Below, one piece after another: positions 49,658 to 58,844 of a stretch of 64,000 nucleotides of DNA. Origin of the DNA: Marinibacterium sp050389775 (lineage in GTDB: Bacteria > Pseudomonadota > Alphaproteobacteria > Rhodobacterales > Rhodobacteraceae). A model generated the notes under the pieces. The model did not search any database. It saw only the letters and a program-made list of their open reading frames with translations, and had not been told where the DNA came from. Each line of letters begins with the position of its first letter. The first letter of the stretch is position 1. The position numbers and the translations under genes were made by a program. The stretch is from contig NZ_CP177146.1 of the NCBI RefSeq assembly GCF_050389775.1, positions 202,390-266,389 of the forward strand, read 5' to 3'.

Positions 49658-50685
49658 CTTCCGCCCCCGGCGCGGCCCCGGGCCAGGGCGATGAAGAAAG
49701 GCGTGCCGATCAGGGCCATGGTCACCCCGACGGGAAAGCTCTGGTCGGGGAACAGCATCCGTCCGGCGCAATCGGCCAGCAGGACCAGCGCCGCCCCGCC
49801 CAGGGCGCAGAACGGCAGCAGCCGGCGCAGGTCGGGGCCCAGCCACAGGCGCATGACATTGGGCACGACCAGCCCGACGAACCCCACCGGCCCGGCCAGG
49901 GCCACGGCGCCGCCCGACAGCAGGGTGACGATGGCCACGGCAATCGCCCGCCACAGCAGCGGGTTCTGGCCCAGCGACCGGGCGGCCTCGGGGCCGAGAC
50001 CCAGGAGGACCAGCTGTCGCGACAGGGCCAGGGCGGCGGCCAGCCCGGCCAGCACATGGGGCAGCACCTGGGTCACCTGGGCCATGTCGCGGCCCACCAG
50101 CGAACCGGCGGTCCAAAGGCGCAGGTTGCCCAGCGTGGTCCGGTCAAAGATCAGCAGCGCGGCGGTCAGCGACATCAGGAAGGCCGTCAGCACCGCCCCG
50201 GCCAGCACCAGCAGCACGGGTTGCTCCCGCGCTCCGCCCAGCGTGCTGGCGGCCAGCACCAGCACGGCGGCCAGGCTGCCCCCGGCAAAGGCCAGCCAGA
50301 CCAGCGCCCCGCCCGAGGCCAGGCCGAAGAGGCTCATCCCCGCGACCACGGCCAGCGCGGCACCGGCATTGATGCCCAGCAGGCCGGGCGCGGCCATGGG
50401 GTTGGCCGTGATGGCTTGCAGGATCGCCCCGGCCGTGGCCAGCGCGCCGCCAGCGACAAGGCCGGTCAGCATGCGGGGCAGGCGGACTTCGCGCAGGATC
50501 AGCCGGTCGTGGCCGGCCCCGTCGGCCATCATCGCCCGGGCCAGCCCGTCCAGCGACACCCCGCCCGGGCCGATGGCCAGCGACCACAGCGCGGCCAGGC
50601 AGACCAGCGCCGCCAGCAGGGCCAGCGGCCATGTGGGCGCCGGCGGGACCGTCGGGCCGGGGGCAGGCGGCAGGGTTCGGATCAT
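49654..50685 (-). CDS. Iron-siderophore ABC permease, FecCD family (1)
   Basis: This 343-residue permease has the same signatures: 'VRLPRMLTGLVAGGALATAGAILQAITANPMAAPGLLGINAGAAL' and 'GPVGFVGLVVPNVMRLWLG'. The ATG at 50685 overlaps the binding-protein stop by 4 bp. Together with the second permease it forms the inner membrane channel for a ferric siderophore. Confidence 0.9.
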   Translation of the reverse strand: MIRTLPPAPGPTVPPAPTWPLALLAALVCLAALWSLAIGPGGVSLDGLARAMMADGAGHDRLILREVRLPRMLTGLVAGGALATAGAILQAITANPMAAPGLLGINAGAALAVVAGMSLFGLASGGALVWLAFAGGSLAAVLVLAASTLGGAREQPVLLVLAGAVLTAFLMSLTAALLIFDRTTLGNLRLWTAGSLVGRDMAQVTQVLPHVLAGLAAALALSRQLVLLGLGPEAARSLGQNPLLWRAIAVAIVTLLSGGAVALAGPVGFVGLVVPNVMRLWLGPDLRRLLPFCALGGAALVLLADCAGRMLFPDQSFPVGVTMALIGTPFFIALARGRAGGGR

Positions 50686-51770
50686 GACCCGCCCAGCAGG
50701 TGCCGTTCGACCGTGTCGAGCACGCGATGCGCCGCGTCCAGCCCGTCGAACCCCATCCAGGTCGCCCGGTCGACGCGATAGGCCCGCCCGGCCCGGACGG
50801 CGGGCAGGGCCTGCCACAGCGGGTTGGCCAGCGTCTCTGCCGCCAGCCGGTCATCGCCCGCCGGGTCCAGCCCGGCCACCACGGTATAGAACAGGATATC
50901 GCCGGTCAGGGCCGACAGGCCTTCCCAGTCGGGGCGCTTGAGCATGGTGCCGTCGGTCGCAGTCTCGTATTCCGTGCGCCGCACGCCGGCATCGGCCAGC
51001 ACGGCATAGGGCCCATAGGCCCCCGGCCCGTCGAGATAGACCTGAAAGCCCAGCGGCGCGACGCGCAGCACCGACAGGGTCAGCTCCTCGGGCAGGCGCG
51101 CGCGGATCGTCGCGGCCCGGGCCGCGTAATCGTCCAGCGCCCGGCGGGCGTCGGGCAGGCGGCCGGTGGCCTCGGCCAGAAGCAGCAGTTGGTCCTGCCA
51201 GCCCATCTGGTCGATCAGCAGGGTCGGCGCGATGCGCGCCAACATCGGCCGGATGCGCCCGTGCATGTAGCTGCTGCCGATGATCAGGTCGGGCTGGACG
51301 GCCACCAGCCGTTCCAGGCTGGGTTCCATCGGGCTGCCCAGGTCGGTCACCCCCTGGCTGGCCAGCCGGTCGGGCAGGTCGGTGCCCTGAAGCCCGGCCA
51401 GCGGTACGGCCTGCACGGTAACGCCCAGGTCCAGCAGGCTGCCCAGGGTCAGCCAGGGATCGAGCACCGCCAGACGACCGGGATCGGAGGGCACGCAGAC
51501 CGGCGCCTCCATCACGCCGGTGGCGATGATCCGGCCGGCGCATTCGGCCCGGGCGGGTGTTGGCCCGATCAGTGAGGCGCCCAGGAGGATTGCGCCCGTC
51601 AGACCCGTGGTGACCCGAGCGGAGCCGACCCAATCGGCACCGCCCTGAAAGGCGCTGAGCAGATCAGTCGGGACAAACCTTACCCTGATCCGACCGGAGC
51701 CGAACAGACCAGCACCGCGCCGAGCGGCCCTGGGCTGACCGACCCCGTCCAGACCGACCCCGCCCAGCAT
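50682..51770 (-). CDS. Iron-siderophore ABC transporter substrate-binding protein
   Basis: The body is a FecB/FhuD-type periplasmic protein: 'RLAVLDPWLTLGSLLDLGV', 'PSLERLVAVQPDLIIGSSYM', 'RIAPTLLIDQMGWQDQLLLLAEATGR' and 'AVRAGRAYRVDRATW'. The start is unclear. A TTG at 51857 overlaps the receptor stop by 4 bp; the first ATG is at 51770. Both leave an unusually long N-terminus (47-76 residues) before the export signal around 'TGLTGAILLGASLIGPTPARAE'. I chose 51770. The signal lacks a lipobox Cys at the cleavage site, though AECA follows, so it is probably a soluble periplasmic protein. Confidence 0.8.
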   Translation of the reverse strand: MLGGVGLDGVGQPRAARRGAGLFGSGRIRVRFVPTDLLSAFQGGADWVGSARVTTGLTGAILLGASLIGPTPARAECAGRIIATGVMEAPVCVPSDPGRLAVLDPWLTLGSLLDLGVTVQAVPLAGLQGTDLPDRLASQGVTDLGSPMEPSLERLVAVQPDLIIGSSYMHGRIRPMLARIAPTLLIDQMGWQDQLLLLAEATGRLPDARRALDDYAARAATIRARLPEELTLSVLRVAPLGFQVYLDGPGAYGPYAVLADAGVRRTEYETATDGTMLKRPDWEGLSALTGDILFYTVVAGLDPAGDDRLAAETLANPLWQALPAVRAGRAYRVDRATWMGFDGLDAAHRVLDTVERHLLGGS

Positions 51771-51853
51771 GGCCCGGCCCAATCCGGCCAGCACCGCACG
51801 GACCGCCCGCAAGGCGGGATCGCCGCACGTCACGCGGACCCGGCGCAGGGCGG

Positions 51854-54250
51854 TCAAAAATACGCCCTGAGATTGATCCCGACCAGCATGCTCGGCCCGA
51901 TCTGGGCGAATTGCGGCACGCCGTCCAGCTCGGTCACCGTGTAATAGCTTTCGTTCAGCAGGTTCTCGACAAACGCATTCAGCTCCCAGTTGCCGCGCCG
52001 CACCCCGGCCTGCAGGTTGACCAGGAACCGCGAGTCGATCCGGTCGAGCGGGGCGTTGGTGCTGAACCGCGCGGTGTAATCCGACAGGAACTTGACGTCG
52101 CCGCCCAGGTAGAACCCGTTGTCGAATTCATAGGTGCCGCCCAGGGCGATGGTCCATTCCGGCGCCTCGGGAAAGCTTTCGCCCGACAGGTCGCCATAGA
52201 CCGTGTGGTCGAAATCGGTGAACTCGGTATGCAGGTAGCCGAGCGCCGCGAAGGCCGTGAAATTGTCGGTCACGTCATAGTTGGATTCCAGCTCGAACCC
52301 GGTGGCAAAGGACGCCGCCGCGTTGGACACGATGGTCCCCGTGGCCGTGCCCGGGTCGGCATAGGTCTCGACCTGCTGGTTGCGGTATTCGGTGTAGAAC
52401 AGGTTGGCGTTCAGCCGCAGCCGGTTGTCGAGGAAGAGACCCTTGTAGAACAGCTCGTAATTGTCGGCGAACTCGGGGTCGTAATAGGCCGGATCGCCGG
52501 TGACCGGATCGACATAGAACCCGCCGGTGCGGAACCCGCCCGAATAGGTGAACCCGGCCCGGTGATTGTCGTCGAACTGGCGGTAGAGCGCGAATTTCGG
52601 CACGAAATTCGTCTCGCTGATATGGGCGCTGTTGCTGGTCGTCGAGGCGCCGTAGCCGATGTAATCGTTGGTGTCGATCTCGTCGGTTGTCTCGTCGAGG
52701 TAATCGATCCGCCCGCCAAGCGTGGCATGCCAGCCGGGCAGGAATTCATAGGTCGCCTCACCGAAGAGCGCCAGGTTCGAAGTCTTGCGCTTGTAGCTTT
52801 GGGTCTGCTCGATGCCGTATTCCAGCACCCGGGCGAAAAACTGCGAATCCTGGTCCTCGTAGCTGCCGAAGACCCCGGCCACCATGCTCCACCGGCCGCT
52901 GTCGTAGTTCAGCCGGAATTCCTGGGTAAAGAGGTTGTCCTGGTAATCGCCGTAAAAGGCGTTGTCGATGCCGGGCGAGCCGTTGTCGACCGACTCGCGC
53001 TGGGTCAGGCCAAAGCTGCCGCCGGTCAGCGAGGTAAAGCGCAGCGAGGGCGAGAAATCATGGGTGATCTCCAGCCCGACATTGTGCACGTCGATCTCGC
53101 GGAACTCGGCAAAGGTCGTGAACTGGTAGAAATCGCCGCGGTCGTCCACGTCCGGCCCGACCAGCCGCTCATTGGGCCGATCCTTGGTATAGCTGTAGGA
53201 CAGCAGCGCCCGGGTGCCCGGCGAGAAATCCGGCTCGTAGAGCAGCTTGGCCCGTAGCAATCCGCTGATCTCGGTGCGGAAATCGTCGTAATTGTCAAAG
53301 CTGGTGTAATCGGGATAGTCGATCTCGGTGGTCAGCCGCTCGTAGGACCCCGACAGCCGCAGGGCCAGCCCGTGCTCTTCGCTGAGCGGCTGGTTCAGCA
53401 CAAAGGCGCCCCCCGCCAGGTCCTTGTTGCCCAGCGTGCCCGACAGCATGTATTCCTCGTCGAAGGTCGGATCCTTGGTCTTGAGATAGATCGCCCCGGC
53501 GGTGGCCGCCCGGCCGCTCAGGGTGGATTGCGGCCCGCGATAGACCTCGACCTGTTCGGCATCCCAAAGGCCCCGCGCCCCGAAGCGCGAGTTGTAGCGG
53601 CTTTGCAGGACGCCATCGACATAGACCGAGCCCATCGGCGCGCCGGCGGGTGAGAACCCTTCGAAATTCATGCCGCGCACGACGATGCCGGTGTTGTTCG
53701 TGGCGCCCTTTTCGACATTGGCCAGCCGGCGCATGGCCTGGGGCAGATAGCGCAGCTGGCCGTTGTCGATATCGGTGCTGGTGACGACGCCGACACTGGC
53801 GTTGGACCCTTCCAGGGTCGTGGCATCCCGGGCACCATAGAGCGTGATGGTGCCCAGGAAGGTGTCATCTTCGGGCGTTCCGCCGTCGGACGCGCCCAGC
53901 GTGACCTGGTCGGGTTGCGAGAAATAGGCCACCACGCCGGTATCGGCCAGCAGCATCCCCAGGGCCTGGTCGGCGGTATAGCGGCCAGAGACGGGCGGGG
54001 CCGTGCGGTTGTTGGTCAGCGCGGCGTCAAAGATGATCTGCAGCCCGGTCTGGCGGGCCAGCGCATTCAGCGAGGCGGTCAGCGGGCCGGGGGCGATGGA
54101 CAGGTATTGCGCGGCATCCTCGGCGCGGGCCTGCGCCGCGGTCATGGCGGGCAGGGCGCCATTGAGCGAGGCCACGGCCCCGGCAAGCAGCGCCATGCGC
54201 CGGCGCCGCGACGGGGCAAGGGATCGGGTCCTGGGCGGGGTTCGGGTCAT
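51854..54250 (-). CDS. TonB-dependent siderophore receptor with STN signalling domain
   Basis: This 798-residue outer-membrane receptor has a signal peptide (to about residue 43), a secretin/TonB N-terminal (STN) domain ('LSIAPGPLTASLNALARQTGLQIIFDAALTNNRTAPPVSGRYTADQALGMLLADTG', about 50-105), a plug with 'VEVYRGPQSTLSGRAATAGAIYL' and a 22-strand barrel ending in the aromatic terminus 'NLRAYF'. The STN domain marks it as a transducer to FecR. A GGAGG ribosome site lies 6 bases before the ATG at 54250. It heads the operon receptor-binding protein-permeases-ATPase. Confidence 0.93.
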   Translation of the reverse strand: MTRTPPRTRSLAPSRRRRMALLAGAVASLNGALPAMTAAQARAEDAAQYLSIAPGPLTASLNALARQTGLQIIFDAALTNNRTAPPVSGRYTADQALGMLLADTGVVAYFSQPDQVTLGASDGGTPEDDTFLGTITLYGARDATTLEGSNASVGVVTSTDIDNGQLRYLPQAMRRLANVEKGATNNTGIVVRGMNFEGFSPAGAPMGSVYVDGVLQSRYNSRFGARGLWDAEQVEVYRGPQSTLSGRAATAGAIYLKTKDPTFDEEYMLSGTLGNKDLAGGAFVLNQPLSEEHGLALRLSGSYERLTTEIDYPDYTSFDNYDDFRTEISGLLRAKLLYEPDFSPGTRALLSYSYTKDRPNERLVGPDVDDRGDFYQFTTFAEFREIDVHNVGLEITHDFSPSLRFTSLTGGSFGLTQRESVDNGSPGIDNAFYGDYQDNLFTQEFRLNYDSGRWSMVAGVFGSYEDQDSQFFARVLEYGIEQTQSYKRKTSNLALFGEATYEFLPGWHATLGGRIDYLDETTDEIDTNDYIGYGASTTSNSAHISETNFVPKFALYRQFDDNHRAGFTYSGGFRTGGFYVDPVTGDPAYYDPEFADNYELFYKGLFLDNRLRLNANLFYTEYRNQQVETYADPGTATGTIVSNAAASFATGFELESNYDVTDNFTAFAALGYLHTEFTDFDHTVYGDLSGESFPEAPEWTIALGGTYEFDNGFYLGGDVKFLSDYTARFSTNAPLDRIDSRFLVNLQAGVRRGNWELNAFVENLLNESYYTVTELDGVPQFAQIGPSMLVGINLRAYF

Positions 54251-55108
54251 GCGGGCCTCCTGTGGCGTCGACGGACGTCGGGGATGGATCTGGGGGGCTC
54301 GCATGGGGCTGGCTCGCAAGGAACACGATTGGGCCGGGGTGATTGGGACACCTGTGCTGGAAATATTTTCCGGTGGGCGCGACTTTCGGCGTGGCGTGGC
54401 GTGGCGTGGCGTGGCGTGGCGTGGCGTGGCGTGGTGGGTGCCAGATGCCAAGTAAGACTGAATTTTGCGTCAGAACACCGATCCAAAAACGCGTGGTAAA
54501 AGGAAAACGGTCGTTCGTCGGGGGGCAGCGAAGGACCGAACAGAGCCCATATTTTCGGTTCGTCATAATGCAGCGAATGGCCGCTCTCGAGACCAGCCAT
54601 AAAATGCTAAAACCATGTAGATTTTGCAGTGTGGTTCTGTCTGGTTTAACCTTCTGACGTGGCAGCTGCCCAAGAGAAGGGACAAAAATGACCGTTTTTG
54701 CTTTATGGGCTCAGGCAGGGGGGTATTTCCGGCACGTGATCGTATCTGGCATTGGGCCAAGAGGGCTTCTGGCGAACTGGACCGGTACGCAGTTTGTCCA
54801 CGCTTCAAACCATTTAAACCCTTGATTCGAGCAAAGAGGCCACAAGTCTTGCTTTTGCAAGCACTGCCCGGCGCATCCAGAACAAAGGTTGAGAGCGTGC
54901 AAAAGTCAAGATTGTACGGGAATTTTCTCCAGCTGTTGATCAGATAGTGCTAGCAAAACGGAAACACATGCACAGCATCTCTCAAAGTTTTATCTCGTCG
55001 TGCGCGCTGCGACATGAGGGTTGAAGTGGGTGCTTTCTTAGTATCAAAATCCCTACTTGAACCGATATTTTGGTTGCTTTGGTTGCTTTGGGGCGAAAGG
55101 AAAGAAAA
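54251..55108. other. Receptor promoter region and start of AT-richer segment
   Basis: This 858-bp gap contains the receptor promoter with the pentamer array at 54391-54430. From about 54450 the sequence becomes clearly A/T-richer than its surroundings. Open frames here (for example 54624-54947 plus) lack ribosome sites and recognisable features, so I do not call genes. Confidence 0.65.
54391..54430. repeat. Eight tandem copies of a pentamer (GTGGC)
   Basis: Eight exact GTGGC units (GCCAC on the receptor's coding strand) are followed by GTGGT. The array lies 140-180 bp upstream of the TonB receptor start, in the probable promoter or leader region. Confidence 0.95.
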
Positions 55109-55768
55109 GTGTCTGGAGATGGCGGCGGTAAATTTGCGGAATTTTTAGCGGCGGCGCTTGTGGCTCCAGTCGTTACGATATTTGTGACTGCCCTCGGAGA
55201 TAGAACTAGCATATCAGGGCGTCAAAAGGAGCTAGACGATCTCCATAGAAAGTATGACTTGCTTAACGCGCTACGGCAGAGCGCCACAGTCACTGACAGT
55301 AACAAGTTCAAGGTTGAGGAGCACATATCCATTCTCGAGAGCCAAATATTGGAGCATTTTGAGGTGAATAGACAGATCCTCTTTCCGGATGTGCAAATTG
55401 GAGAAAATATATTCACGCAGTGGGAAAAGCTCAGTACCTTCAGAAGAGTCTTCTTGCCACCACGGGGATCGGGCCTCTGGGGAGTTCTATTTATTTCAAT
55501 TCACCGTATGGGGGTTTTTGTTGCTGCGGGTGTCGCTATGGCAGTAGTGGCGGAAGTAATTTCCAACCCGGATCAAGTTACCTCTGGAGAGATAGTGTCA
55601 GGATTTTTTATCACAATAATGACCTTATTGCTGTGGTCGGCAATGTCTTTCATCGCTAGAAAATTATACACAAAACGTTTCCACCTCTTGCGGGAACATA
55701 GGGATGGCTTAGTAAAAAAAGCCCGTGAAGAAATCGAGCGAGAGGTTCTCAGCCAGAAACGCCATTGA
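55109..55768 (+). CDS. Orphan membrane protein of AT-rich segment
   Basis: This 219-residue protein is not recognised. It has an N-terminal hydrophobic helix (about 8-28), a charged helical stretch likely to form a coiled coil (about 35-90), two more membrane helices (about 135-160 and 170-190) and a basic C-terminal helix. Base composition (close to half A+T, with codons such as ATA, AGA and TTA) differs sharply from all neighbours, a sign of recent acquisition. I chose GTG 55109 because AAAGGA lies 7 bases upstream; a TTG at 55070 would add 13 residues in a repetitive TTTGGTTGC run. Confidence 0.6.
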   Translation: MSGDGGGKFAEFLAAALVAPVVTIFVTALGDRTSISGRQKELDDLHRKYDLLNALRQSATVTDSNKFKVEEHISILESQILEHFEVNRQILFPDVQIGENIFTQWEKLSTFRRVFLPPRGSGLWGVLFISIHRMGVFVAAGVAMAVVAEVISNPDQVTSGEIVSGFFITIMTLLLWSAMSFIARKLYTKRFHLLREHRDGLVKKAREEIEREVLSQKRH

Positions 55769-56293
55769 AACTCATTTTTCTTTCTAACGCCTTTTGATAT
55801 TGTGGATTCGGCGGCTTAAGAGTGCAAATTTTCCGACCCACCAAGGCACATATGTATCAGCGCGCGCAAATCACCAACCTGCTTGCTTGCGAAATTGGTG
55901 ATTTTTGTACGCCGCCTGCGACCTGATCGTGCGTTCACTGCAATCTGCCGAACTGGCACGATGGCTGGCGCCAGACCTTCTGCGCACAGCAGAGTATGCC
56001 CACACCCAAACGTTTGTGTCATCGCCATAAAGGACCATTTTTGTCCAATTTTCTCGGAAGCCGGCCTTCGTCAAACGGCAGAAAAGTCCCGCATCGTCGA
56101 CATTTTCGATCAAAGCGGAAATGTCTGCACTGGATTGGAAATGCTAGGCGCATGGGCCACGATCGCTTGGAAAAATCTCCCCGCAAAGACTCAAGATTTC
56201 CGTCCTGCTAAGCCAGTTTTGCTTGACCGACGACACGTGGCGTGGCGGCCGGGCACGGCACGGTGCGAAACCGCCGGGCGCCATGTCAGCAGA
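55769..56293. other. Gene-free end of the AT-richer segment
   Basis: No convincing gene is seen in these 525 bp. G+C rises gradually towards 56220, where the high-G+C siderophore block starts. Short frames on both strands have no ribosome site or motif. Neither terminal inverted repeats nor a transposase remnant could be identified. Confidence 0.55.
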
Positions 56294-56989
56294 TCACGCC
56301 GGCGCGCGGTTCGCGGCCAGCCCGTCGAGCACCAGGTCGCGCTTGCGTTCCCACCAGGGCCGCGGGCCGGACCGGATGACGGCCAGCATGCCGCCGATCT
56401 GTTCCTCGCTCTCGGGCATGGTCGTGGCCGCATCCTCCCAGATGCTGGCCATGTCCTCGCCGGCCGGGCGCCGCCGGTCGGTCTGGTGCAGCGCCCGCCA
56501 GCCCAGGAAGCAATCCCCGGCCAGGTCGATCAGCATGTCGACGGCCAGCACCGAATCCGGCAGGCTGAAACCCTGCGATTGCAGCCGGGCCACCGCCTCG
56601 GCAAAGGCCCGGATGCCGGATTGCGGCATGACCTCCAGCGCGCGAAAGGCCTCGGCCAGGCCGGGATGGCGTTCGTAGAGATCCCAGATCGCATCGGTCA
56701 GCGCGATCAGCTCCTCGCGCCAGCCGGCACAATCCTTGCCCCGCCAGTCCAGCTCTTCGATGGCGATCTCGGCGGCCAGGGCGACGATTTCCTCGCGCCC
56801 GGTGACATGGCGGTAGAGCGACGAATGATCCACCCCGAGATGCCCGGCCAGGGCGGTGACCGTGGCCTTGTCGATGCCGATTTCCAGCGCCGCCCGGGCG
56901 ATGCGATCGCGCGAGATGCGGGCCGGGCGGCCACGGCCACGGGCCTTGACCGGCGCGGCGGCGGGCTGTCGGGTTGATCCTTTTGTCAT
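56294..56989 (-). CDS. TetR-family transcriptional regulator
   Basis: This 231-residue protein has a TetR helix-turn-helix (ISRDRIARAALEIGIDKATVTALAGHLGVDHSSLYRHVTGREEIVALAAEIAIEE, residues about 24-78) and a helical ligand domain. It lies 73 bp downstream of two ABC half-transporter genes on the same strand, so it may be co-transcribed with them and regulate them. A near-perfect palindrome at 60751-60775 in front of the ABC genes is its likely operator. Confidence 0.88.
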   Translation of the reverse strand: MTKGSTRQPAAAPVKARGRGRPARISRDRIARAALEIGIDKATVTALAGHLGVDHSSLYRHVTGREEIVALAAEIAIEELDWRGKDCAGWREELIALTDAIWDLYERHPGLAEAFRALEVMPQSGIRAFAEAVARLQSQGFSLPDSVLAVDMLIDLAGDCFLGWRALHQTDRRRPAGEDMASIWEDAATTMPESEEQIGGMLAVIRSGPRPWWERKRDLVLDGLAANRAPA

Positions 56990-57062
56990 CGGCCTGTCCT
57001 ATCCTGCCGGCCGGCCCGGGGCCAGTGCCGGGGCCGCCCCACCGCGCGGACCCGCGCCGGTG

Positions 57063-58844
57063 TCACAATTGCCATCCCGTCGCCCGGCTGCGGTGGTGCC
57101 ACAGCCGGGCATAGAGCCCGCCCGCCTCGACCAGGTCCTCGTGGAGGCCGCGCTCGACGATCCGGCCGCCGTCCAGCACCAGGATCTGGTCGGCCGAGCG
57201 GATTGTCGACAGCTTGTGGGCCACCACGATCAGCGTACGGCCTTCGACCAGCTGGGCCAGGGCGGTCTGGATGGCCCTTTCGTTGCTGGGATCGATGGCC
57301 GCGGTGGCCTCGTCGAGCAGGACGATGGGCGCGTCCTTCAGAATGGCCCGGGCGATCGAAATCCGCTGGCGCTCGCCGCCCGACAGGGCCGCGCCGCCTT
57401 CGCCGACCTGGGTGTCATAGCCGTCGGGCAGCCGGGTGATGAACCCATGGGCCTGGGCTGCACGGGCTGCCGCTTCGATAGCCTCGTCCGGGGCGTCGGG
57501 CCGGCCCATGGCGATGTTCTCGCGGATGCTGCCGGCGAAGAGATAGACCTCCTGGAAGACCACGCTGACCAGCTCCGACAGGCCCGGCTCGCCGATCCGC
57601 GCGACATCGGCGCCGCCGATGGTCACCCGGCCGGCCTCGACATCCCAGAACCGCGCGACCAGGCTGAGGATCGTGCTCTTGCCCGCCCCCGAGGGGCCGA
57701 CGATGGCCGTCATCGACCGTTCCGGCACGGCAAAGCTCACCCCGTCCAGCACCGGCGTGTCGGGCGCATAGCCGAACCGCACGTCCTCGAACCGCAGCGC
57801 GTGGCCCTGCGGCACGGCATCCGCTGGGTCGGCCAGTTCAGGCGCCGAGAGGATCCGGTCGAGCCGGATCAGCGAGGCATCCGCCATGCGCACCGCTTCC
57901 ATCACGCCCAGCAGGGCGAGGAAGGGTTGGTACATCGAGAAGATCAGCAGCAGCACGGTGATCGCCGTCGCCACATCCGCCGCCCCGCCGTCCAGCCGCT
58001 GGCCGGTGGTCCAGATCACCAGCGGCGTGCCCAGCATGACGATCATGCCGAACAGCACCATCGGCACGGTCAGCTGCACGACCATGCGGATCGAGATGTC
58101 GCGGAAATCGTCGATCGCCCGGCGAAAGCTCTCCTGGCCCTGGGCCAGCCGGTTGAAGGCCCGGATCACGGCCAGCCCCTGGACAAATTCGATCATCCGC
58201 GCCCCGGCCTCGGCCTGCATGTCCTGGCGCCGGATGCCCAGCCGCGACAGCCGCCGCGAGGTCACCACGAAGACCGGCACGGCCAGCAGGATCGACGCCG
58301 CCGCCGCCAGGGCAATGACCCAGTCGCGCAGCAGCAGGACAAGGAAGATGGCCAGCGGCAGGCCAAGCGCCTGGGCGATGCGCGGCAAGCCGTCCGAAAA
58401 GAAGCTCTCCAGCGTCTGCATGTCCGAGGTCAGCACGGTGACCGTGTCGCCCCGGTGACGGGCCTGGTGGAACCCCAGCGGCAGGTGGCGCAGCTTTTCC
58501 AGCGTGCGCAGGCGCAGGTGGCTGGCCACTTCGAAAGAGGCCAGCCAGGTGTTGCGCAGGGCGAGATAGGAAAACACCATCTGCGCGCCCAGCGACAGCG
58601 CCATCAGCCCGGCCACCTGGATGATCCACGGCCCGTCCGGCGCGCGGCCCCCGGCCAGGTCGCCCATGGCGCAGACCACGACGCCAAAGGCCAGGCCCAG
58701 CATCATGCTCTGCAGGAACCGGTATCCGACACCCCGGGCCACCTGGCCCCGCAGCGGGCCGGCCAGGGACCAGGCCCGGGCCAGGCTGGCCAGGTCGGAC
58801 CGCCATTCCGGGGCGGCGGCGGGGTCGTGTCCGGCCAGGCTCAT
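57063..58844 (-). CDS. ABC half-transporter, YbtQ/IrtB-like
   Basis: This 593-residue fusion of a six-helix membrane domain (about 25-310) and an ATPase has Walker A 'GPSGAGKST' near residue 385, signature LSGGERQR and Walker B 'IVLLDEATAAIDPSN'. The exporter-type fold in pairs is used for siderophore import by YbtP/YbtQ and IrtA/IrtB. It overlaps its partner gene by 4 bp (ATGA). Gene context (NRPS, AraC, TetR) suggests siderophore traffic; direction cannot be told from sequence. Confidence 0.85.
   Translation of the reverse strand: MSLAGHDPAAAPEWRSDLASLARAWSLAGPLRGQVARGVGYRFLQSMMLGLAFGVVVCAMGDLAGGRAPDGPWIIQVAGLMALSLGAQMVFSYLALRNTWLASFEVASHLRLRTLEKLRHLPLGFHQARHRGDTVTVLTSDMQTLESFFSDGLPRIAQALGLPLAIFLVLLLRDWVIALAAAASILLAVPVFVVTSRRLSRLGIRRQDMQAEAGARMIEFVQGLAVIRAFNRLAQGQESFRRAIDDFRDISIRMVVQLTVPMVLFGMIVMLGTPLVIWTTGQRLDGGAADVATAITVLLLIFSMYQPFLALLGVMEAVRMADASLIRLDRILSAPELADPADAVPQGHALRFEDVRFGYAPDTPVLDGVSFAVPERSMTAIVGPSGAGKSTILSLVARFWDVEAGRVTIGGADVARIGEPGLSELVSVVFQEVYLFAGSIRENIAMGRPDAPDEAIEAAARAAQAHGFITRLPDGYDTQVGEGGAALSGGERQRISIARAILKDAPIVLLDEATAAIDPSNERAIQTALAQLVEGRTLIVVAHKLSTIRSADQILVLDGGRIVERGLHEDLVEAGGLYARLWHHRSRATGWQL

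Noticed and set aside
54624..54947. 107-codon frame in AT-rich segment
   Set aside because: No ribosome site, no family resemblance, and codon use does not match either the host or the neighbouring orphan gene. I looked for a transposase remnant here and found none.
55871..56113. 80-codon minus frame near the island end
   Set aside because: Competing frames of similar length overlap on the other strand and there is no motif or ribosome site.
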